The notes under the pieces were generated by a model. That model saw nothing but the letters and a program-made list of their open reading frames with translations. It made no database searches and was not told where the DNA came from. Positions 59,588 to 64,000 of a DNA stretch of 64,000 nt are shown one piece after another. The DNA is from CAVVWJ01 sp965652025 (GTDB lineage Bacteria > Gemmatimonadota > Gemmatimonadetes > Gemmatimonadales > GWC2-71-9): NCBI GenBank assembly GCA_965652025.1, contig CBFGTM010000001.1, forward strand, positions 71,982 through 135,981, given 5' to 3'. The position numbers and the translations under genes are program-made. Position 1 is the first letter of the stretch; each line of letters begins with the position of its first letter.

Positions 59588-59857
59588 TTACCGCCCTTCC
59601 AGCTCCCGATCACCCGGCGTATGCCGGCCGGCCCGCCCGGTCCCGGGGTGAGACTTGGCCTCCAGATACCGCTCGCCCTTCAGCCGGACGAAGGTGACGA
59701 ACCGCTCGTACTCATGCTCCGAGAGTCCGTTGGCGATTGCTGGAATCAGCCCTTTGACCAGGGTGATCCGCTCCTCCAGCGCCAGGGTGTTGGCCTGATC
59801 GACCAGGGACCTGATCACGGGATGATTCATCCAATCGGTTTCTTCGCTGGTAGTCAT
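59588..59857 (-). CDS. Small helical protein of unknown function
   Basis: An 89-residue protein, largely helical (IRSLVDQANTLALEERITLV, then LSEHEYERFVTFVRLKGERY), with a polar tail. No recognised domain and no cysteines. Its stop is 8 bases from the start of the M49-like gene. Amino-acid composition and codon use are like its neighbours, so it is probably real. Confidence 0.65.
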   Translation of the reverse strand: MTTSEETDWMNHPVIRSLVDQANTLALEERITLVKGLIPAIANGLSEHEYERFVTFVRLKGERYLEAKSHPGTGRAGRHTPGDRELEGR

Positions 59858-59908
59858 CGGGCCGGAGCTCCGGGCAAGGGAGAGGTTCGAATCTGTTATT
59901 CGAATCTG

Positions 59909-60607
59909 TTACCTGATTGCAGCACCGGCCAGCGAGGCGAGCTCGAGGGCTCGGTCCAGCTCCCGGAGAAGGTCCCCAACGTCGGGCCAGACGGCGATGG
60001 CACCGGCATCGAGCAGCTCCGATTCGGTCGCTGGACCGGTGAGCACGCCCAGGAATACCACTCCAGCCGCGACGCAGGCCTGGGCATCGTAGATGGTGTC
60101 GCCCACCATGGCACATTCCGCCGGTCGAAGCGAGAGTTGCTCCACCGCATCCACCACCAGGTCCGGCGAGGGCTTGCTTGGTTCACGGGGAGTTCGGGTG
60201 ACCACGACATCGGCCAATGGGCGGAGGTCCACTCCGGCGCTCGCAAAGGTGGCTTCTAAATGTTTCTCGTCGCTGGACGTTGCGAGCGCGGTGCGGATGC
60301 CGCGCTGCCGCAGGGCGGAAAAGATCTCGGCCGCTCCAGGGAAAACCCGAAACCTCTCTCGTCGAGCGAGGGCCAGAAACTCCTCCTTCTGCGCCTTCCG
60401 CAGCGCCTCTCCGTGCTCCCGCTCTACCTGGTCCCCCAGCACCGACGGAACCAGCTTGTCGCCACCCTTGCCGATCTCGGGCACGATGCGGCTGACGGGC
60501 ACATCGAAACCATGCAGCTGGAGGGCGCGGCGCCAGGCCTCGACGTGGCCGGGATTGGTGTCGATCAGGGTCCCGTCCAAGTCGAAGATCATTCCGCGAA
60601 TGCTCAT
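59909..60607 (-). CDS. HAD-family phosphatase (phosphoglycolate phosphatase/beta-PGM-like)
   Basis: A 232-residue HAD hydrolase: motif I IFDLDGTLIDTN (nucleophile Asp), motif II ALATSSDEKH, motif III KPSPDL (Lys), and motif IV AMVGDTIYDAQA (two Asp). The helical cap at about 18-80 is the subclass I type. Substrates may be phosphoglycolate or a sugar phosphate; sequence does not decide. It follows a word-repeat hairpin that separates it from htrA on the same strand. Confidence 0.9.
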   Translation of the reverse strand: MSIRGMIFDLDGTLIDTNPGHVEAWRRALQLHGFDVPVSRIVPEIGKGGDKLVPSVLGDQVEREHGEALRKAQKEEFLALARRERFRVFPGAAEIFSALRQRGIRTALATSSDEKHLEATFASAGVDLRPLADVVVTRTPREPSKPSPDLVVDAVEQLSLRPAECAMVGDTIYDAQACVAAGVVFLGVLTGPATESELLDAGAIAVWPDVGDLLRELDRALELASLAGAAIR

Positions 60608-60640
60608 GGGGCCAAATTAGTGAAGGACTGAAAGGAGGGG

Positions 60641-60744
60641 GACTGGAAGCGGGAAGCGGGGAAGCGGGGAAGTTGAGGAAGCCGGGAAGCGCGCGCCGCC
60701 TGATCAGACCTCCCAGCTTCCCGCTTCCCCACTTCCCCACTTCC
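60641..60744. repeat. GGAAGCGGG word hairpin between htrA and the HAD gene
   Basis: Bases 60646-60672 repeat GAAGCGGGAAGCGGGGAAGC, and 60714-60743 carry CTTCCCGCTTCCCCACTTCC in reverse. The arms can form a long imperfect GC-rich stem with the loop around CGCCGCCTGATCAG. It lies downstream of the htrA stop (60750) on the same strand and may stop or stabilise its transcript. Confidence 0.6.
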
Positions 60745-60749
60745 GTCGC

Positions 60750-62312
60750 TTACTCGCCGAGCTTGATCCGCTCCACTCGCCGGCCCTGGGCCCGGGGATT
60801 GTAAATCCCCAGGGTTATGATGCTGCCCGGTTTCTCCGCCTTGAGCGCGTTGCGGAGCTCAGCCTCGGTCCTGACGGGTTTGCCTTCCACCGAGAGGATG
60901 ATATCCGGCCCGTTGCGCTGGGGATCGTCGAACAGCGTTTCCCAGGCCGGACCGCCTGGAGTAACGTCGGTCACGACCAGCCCCCGCATGTTGTTGGGCA
61001 GCTGGAGCTGCTGGGCGATATCCGGAGTGATCGGCTCCACGCTCACGCCGAGGCGGTTCATCATTGACCCGCCGGCGCCGCCCGCCTCATCGGAGTCGCC
61101 CTCATCGGCCGCGGCCAGTTGGGGCTGATCGTTGAGTGCCTGGAGCTTGACGTTGACCGTCTTCCGCACGCCGCCCTTGCGGGCCACCTCGACCTTGACC
61201 ACCTCGCCGGGCTTACGGAACCCAATCACCTGCTGGAGCTGCCCTACCCGCTCCACCGGTTTTCCATCCACGGCGATGATAACGTCTCCCGGCTGGATAC
61301 CGGCCGCCTTGGCCGGCGAATCGTCGCTCGGAATGTCCTTCACCACCACGCCCCGGATCTCCGGCAGCCCGACGTAGGCGGCATCGTTCAGGGTGACGTT
61401 GTCAATCGACACTCCAAGCGCGGCCCGATGCACCGAGCCGGTCTCGATCAGCTGGGTCATGACTGTCCGGGCCAAGTTGATGGGAATGGCAAACCCGTAG
61501 CCCGAATAGAAGCCGGTTTCGCTGGCGATGGCGGAGTTGATGCCGATGACCTCCCCTCGAACACTGACCAGGGGACCGCCCGAATTCCCGGGGTTGATGG
61601 CGGCATCGGTCTGGATGAAGTCCTGGATGCTCCCCTGCCCCCTACCGGGCAGGCCCTGAAGCGCACGTCCCTTGGCGCTCACGATCCCTGAGGTCACGGT
61701 AAAGGTGAGCCCCTCTCCCAGCGGGTTCCCGATGGCAAGAACCCATTCGCCCACACGGGCGTCGTCGCTGTTGCCCAGGGCCACTGGTTGGAGTCCCTTG
61801 GCGTCGATCTTCAGGACCGCGACGTCGGTGTTGGGGTCACTGCCGATGACCTTGGCCTTGAACTCCCGGCGGTCCAACAGCCGGACCGTCACCTGCTCGG
61901 CGCCCTCTACCACGTGGTTATTGGTCAGGATGTAGCCATCAGCCGAGATCACGAATCCGGAACCGCTTCCCTGTTCAATGTCCGGCTGCTGCCGGAAGCG
62001 GGGGAAAAAGCGCTCCATGCCGGGCGGAACCCGCTGCCTGGTGGTCTGCTCAGTCCGCTGTGACCGGATGTAGACCACAGTGGGCTTCACATGCTCGGCC
62101 ACCGCTGCAAAGGCCTCGCTCAGCTCCTGGAGCGGTCTGGCAGCCGGGATGGACGGGGCCGGCACCTGGGCAATGGGGGTGGCCTGCCGTCCCTGGACCT
62201 GGGCGGAGGAGCGGTTGGGCAAGTCCAGGAGGCCGGCAAAGAGCAGCCCCAGTGCGAAGGCCAGGGCTACTAAACCCCCGAACTTGAGCCAGTTTAGTGA
62301 ACGTGAGGACAT
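60750..62312 (-). CDS. htrA: HtrA/DegP-type serine protease with two PDZ domains
   Basis: A 520-residue protein from ATG 62312 (ATG 62330 is six codons upstream). N-terminal membrane anchor or signal (FGGLVALAFALGLLFAGLL). The trypsin-like domain has His in TNNHVVEG, Asp in NTDVAVLKI and Ser in NPGNSGGPLVS. Two PDZ domains follow (about 290-390 and 425-515). It degrades or refolds misfolded periplasmic proteins. The dnaK gene upstream on the same strand fits a stress-response grouping; a word-repeat hairpin separates the two. Confidence 0.96.
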   Translation of the reverse strand: MSSRSLNWLKFGGLVALAFALGLLFAGLLDLPNRSSAQVQGRQATPIAQVPAPSIPAARPLQELSEAFAAVAEHVKPTVVYIRSQRTEQTTRQRVPPGMERFFPRFRQQPDIEQGSGSGFVISADGYILTNNHVVEGAEQVTVRLLDRREFKAKVIGSDPNTDVAVLKIDAKGLQPVALGNSDDARVGEWVLAIGNPLGEGLTFTVTSGIVSAKGRALQGLPGRGQGSIQDFIQTDAAINPGNSGGPLVSVRGEVIGINSAIASETGFYSGYGFAIPINLARTVMTQLIETGSVHRAALGVSIDNVTLNDAAYVGLPEIRGVVVKDIPSDDSPAKAAGIQPGDVIIAVDGKPVERVGQLQQVIGFRKPGEVVKVEVARKGGVRKTVNVKLQALNDQPQLAAADEGDSDEAGGAGGSMMNRLGVSVEPITPDIAQQLQLPNNMRGLVVTDVTPGGPAWETLFDDPQRNGPDIILSVEGKPVRTEAELRNALKAEKPGSIITLGIYNPRAQGRRVERIKLGE

Positions 62313-62370
62313 CGAACCGGTCCTTCGCAAGGCGTGGATGGCGTGTTGCGCTGAACTAATTTAATCGTTC

Positions 62371-62500
62371 CGGGCGGGTAAGACGGTAGGCGGGTAGGCG
62401 GGTAAGCAGGTAGGTAAGCGGCGATCCACGTACCCGCTTACCTTTCTACCCGCCTACCGTCCTACCCGCCTACCGTCTTACTCGCTTACCCGCCTACTAC
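62371..62500. repeat. GGCGGGTA word hairpin between dnaK and htrA
   Basis: Bases 62373-62425 repeat GGCGGGTA/GACGGTA words, and 62430-62497 carry TACCCGCC/TACCGTCC words in the opposite orientation. Aligned, the arms pair over about 50 positions with a few mismatches, giving a stem larger than any terminator here. The right arm reaches the dnaK stop (62497). It may terminate the dnaK message. Confidence 0.7.
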
Positions 62501-64000
62501 TTCTTATCGTCGACGATTTCGTAGTCGGCTTCAACCACATCGTCCTGGCCGGCGCCGGGCTCCTGGCCTCCGCCGCCTGACGGCTGCTGCGGGCCTCCTC
62601 CGGACTCACCGGGGCCGCCCTGCGTGCCGGCAGCCTGGTACAGTGTAGCTCCTGCAGCCGAGTAGGCCTGGTTGAGCTCGTCGGTTGCGCGGCGGATCCC
62701 GTCGACCTCTCCGGTACGGAGCGCCTGACGGGCAGCCTCCAGGGCCGACTCCAGCCGGGTCTTGGCGTCCTCCGGCAGACGGTCCGCCCACTCCTTGCTG
62801 TCCTTATCAACCCGATACACCAGGCTGTCCAGCTGGTTGCGGGCCTCGATCTGCTCCCGCCGCTGCTGGTCCTCCTGGGCATGCTGCTCGGCGGCCTTGA
62901 CCATCCGGTCGATCTCTGAGTCGCTCAGCCCACTGGAGGCCTCGATCCGGATCTTTTGCTCCTTACCGGTGGTCTTGTCCTTGGCAGCCACATGGAGAAT
63001 GCCGTTGGCGTCAATGTCGAACCCGACCTCCACCTGCGGCATGCCCCGGGGTGCCGGCGGAATCCCGGTGAGCTGGAACTTGCCGATGGTCCGGTTGTCC
63101 TGGGCCATCTGGCGCTCGCCCTGAAGGACGTGGATTTCCACCGTAGTCTGGTTGTCTTCCGCGGTGGAGAACGTCTCCGACTTCTTGGTCGGAATGGTGG
63201 TATTCCGTGGGATGAGAACAGTGGTGACTCCGCCCAAGGTCTCGATTCCGAGCGACAGCGGGGTGACATCGAGCAGCAGCACGTCCTTGACCTCGCCGCC
63301 GAGGACGCCGCCCTGAATCGCGGCGCCGATGGCCACCACCTCGTCGGGGTTGACCGACTTGTTCGGCTCCTTACCGAAGTAGTCCTTGACGATCTGCTGG
63401 ATTTTCGGGATCCGCGTCGAGCCACCCACCAGGATCACCTCGTCGATCCGCTTGGGGTCGAGTCCGGCGTCCTTCAGCGCCGTCTGCATCGGCGGAATGG
63501 TCCGCTGGATCAGATCCTCGACCAGCTGCTCGAACTTGGCCCGGGTCAGGCTGATGTTCAGGTGCTTGGGCCCCGACTGATCCGCGGTAATGAACGGCAG
63601 ATTGATGTCCGTCTGGGTGACGGTGGAAAGCTCCATCTTGGCTTTCTCCGCGGCCTCCTTGAGCCGCTGGAGCGCCATCGGATCCTTGGAGAGGTCGATC
63701 CCCTGGTCCCGCTTGAACTCCGCCACCAGCCATTCGATCAGACGCTGGTCGAAGTCATCGCCGCCCAAGTGAGTGTCGCCGTTGGTACTCTTGACCTCGA
63801 AGACTCCCTCGGCCAGCTCGAGCACTGAGATATCGTAGGTACCGCCACCGAGGTCGTAGACGGCGATCTTCTCCTCTTTCTTCTTGTCCAAGCCATATGC
63901 CAAGGCCGAAGCGGTCGGCTCGTTGATGATGCGGACCACGTCCAGGCCGGCGATCTTGCCGGCGTCCTTGGTGGCCTGCCGCTGGGCATCGTTGAAGTAG
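62497..64000 (-). CDS. dnaK: DnaK (Hsp70) chaperone, C-terminal portion
   Basis: About 500 C-terminal residues are present; the N-terminus lies beyond 64000. Visible landmarks are NDAQRQATKDAGKIAGLDV, RIINEPTASALAYGLDKK, VYDLGGGTYDISVLEL (phosphate-binding), the interdomain linker DVLLLDVTPLSLGIET, the substrate-binding beta domain and a C-terminal lid ending DDVVEADYEIVDDKK. Family identity is certain. A Gly/Gln/Pro-rich stretch precedes the last 15 residues. The gene is followed downstream by htrA on the same strand, after a large word-repeat hairpin. Confidence 0.97.
   Translation of the reverse strand, partial: YFNDAQRQATKDAGKIAGLDVVRIINEPTASALAYGLDKKKEEKIAVYDLGGGTYDISVLELAEGVFEVKSTNGDTHLGGDDFDQRLIEWLVAEFKRDQGIDLSKDPMALQRLKEAAEKAKMELSTVTQTDINLPFITADQSGPKHLNISLTRAKFEQLVEDLIQRTIPPMQTALKDAGLDPKRIDEVILVGGSTRIPKIQQIVKDYFGKEPNKSVNPDEVVAIGAAIQGGVLGGEVKDVLLLDVTPLSLGIETLGGVTTVLIPRNTTIPTKKSETFSTAEDNQTTVEIHVLQGERQMAQDNRTIGKFQLTGIPPAPRGMPQVEVGFDIDANGILHVAAKDKTTGKEQKIRIEASSGLSDSEIDRMVKAAEQHAQEDQQRREQIEARNQLDSLVYRVDKDSKEWADRLPEDAKTRLESALEAARQALRTGEVDGIRRATDELNQAYSAAGATLYQAAGTQGGPGESGGGPQQPSGGGGQEPGAGQDDVVEADYEIVDDKK

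Noticed and set aside
62371..62500. Possible CRISPR array
   Set aside because: The words are contiguous 7-9 base units in both orientations, without unique spacers of 30 bases or any cas gene nearby.
62956..63828. A 290-codon open frame on the + strand opposite dnaK
   Set aside because: Antisense to unmistakable DnaK sequence and without any recognisable domain.

Overview
The window is GC-rich, densely packed bacterial DNA with no phage, transposase or plasmid genes. Several traits point to a Gram-negative-type envelope in a Gemmatimonadota-like bacterium: many small lipoproteins with a lipobox, an outer-membrane beta-barrel candidate, FlgO/TolB-N-like Ser/Thr kinases, menaquinone genes of the futalosine type, and abundant GAF, PAS and HD-GYP signalling proteins. 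That phylum assignment is inference from gene content and style; no rRNA gene is present to confirm it.

Layout. 1-2377 (+): tail of a DHH phosphoesterase (NrnA-like), NifU-like domain protein, Mrp-type P-loop ATPase and a SAM hydroxide adenosyltransferase, in overlapping order. 2385-6319 (-): an ECF sigma factor, its zinc-finger anti-sigma factor and three envelope genes in one tightly coupled run. 6370-12704 (+): ubiE, ubiD, ubiA and ubiX homologues (late menaquinone steps), followed by a lipoprotein hydrolase, a YfcE-type phosphoesterase and a small beta-sandwich protein. 12744-18605 (-): UvrC-like GIY-YIG protein, Fpg, a cupredoxin lipoprotein, purD, an M48 protease and a trans-sulfuration enzyme. 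18704-22985 (+): HD-GYP response regulator, glmM and glmS, closed by a terminator. 23049-30151: a DUF3857/transglutaminase protein, dtd-maf, an FHA-GAF-adenylate cyclase, and a lipoprotein coupled to trpE.

30177-36516 (+): an outer-membrane protein, a PilB/GspE-type ATPase fused to a receiver domain, a Nudix hydrolase and a NosD-like beta-helix protein. 36473-44356 (-): hybrid histidine kinase, hexapeptide acyltransferase, SQSP-repeat secreted protein, engB, and the tig-clpP-clpX proteostasis unit. 44579-49462 (+): a large repeat lipoprotein (four cysteine-paired repeats plus seven propeller-like repeats), two stand-alone receivers (one with Asn at the phosphorylation site) and a diguanylate cyclase. 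49492-57139: coiled-coil/SH3-like lipoprotein, VOC protein, Ser/Thr kinase, unknown lipoprotein, tRNA-Leu(UAG), a glycine-zipper stress protein and a PAS-only membrane protein. 57091-64000 (-): an M49-like metallopeptidase lipoprotein and neighbours, a HAD phosphatase, HtrA/DegP and the C-terminal part of DnaK.

The most unusual non-coding signal is a set of short 'word' repeats at gene junctions. Each site repeats its own 7-9 base word, often once in each orientation so that a large hairpin can form, and several run into the ends of coding regions. The most unusual proteins are the PilB-receiver fusion, the Asn-for-Asp receiver next to the seven-repeat surface lipoprotein, the UvrC-like protein without a visible second nuclease half, and the cysteine-free Mrp ATPase.
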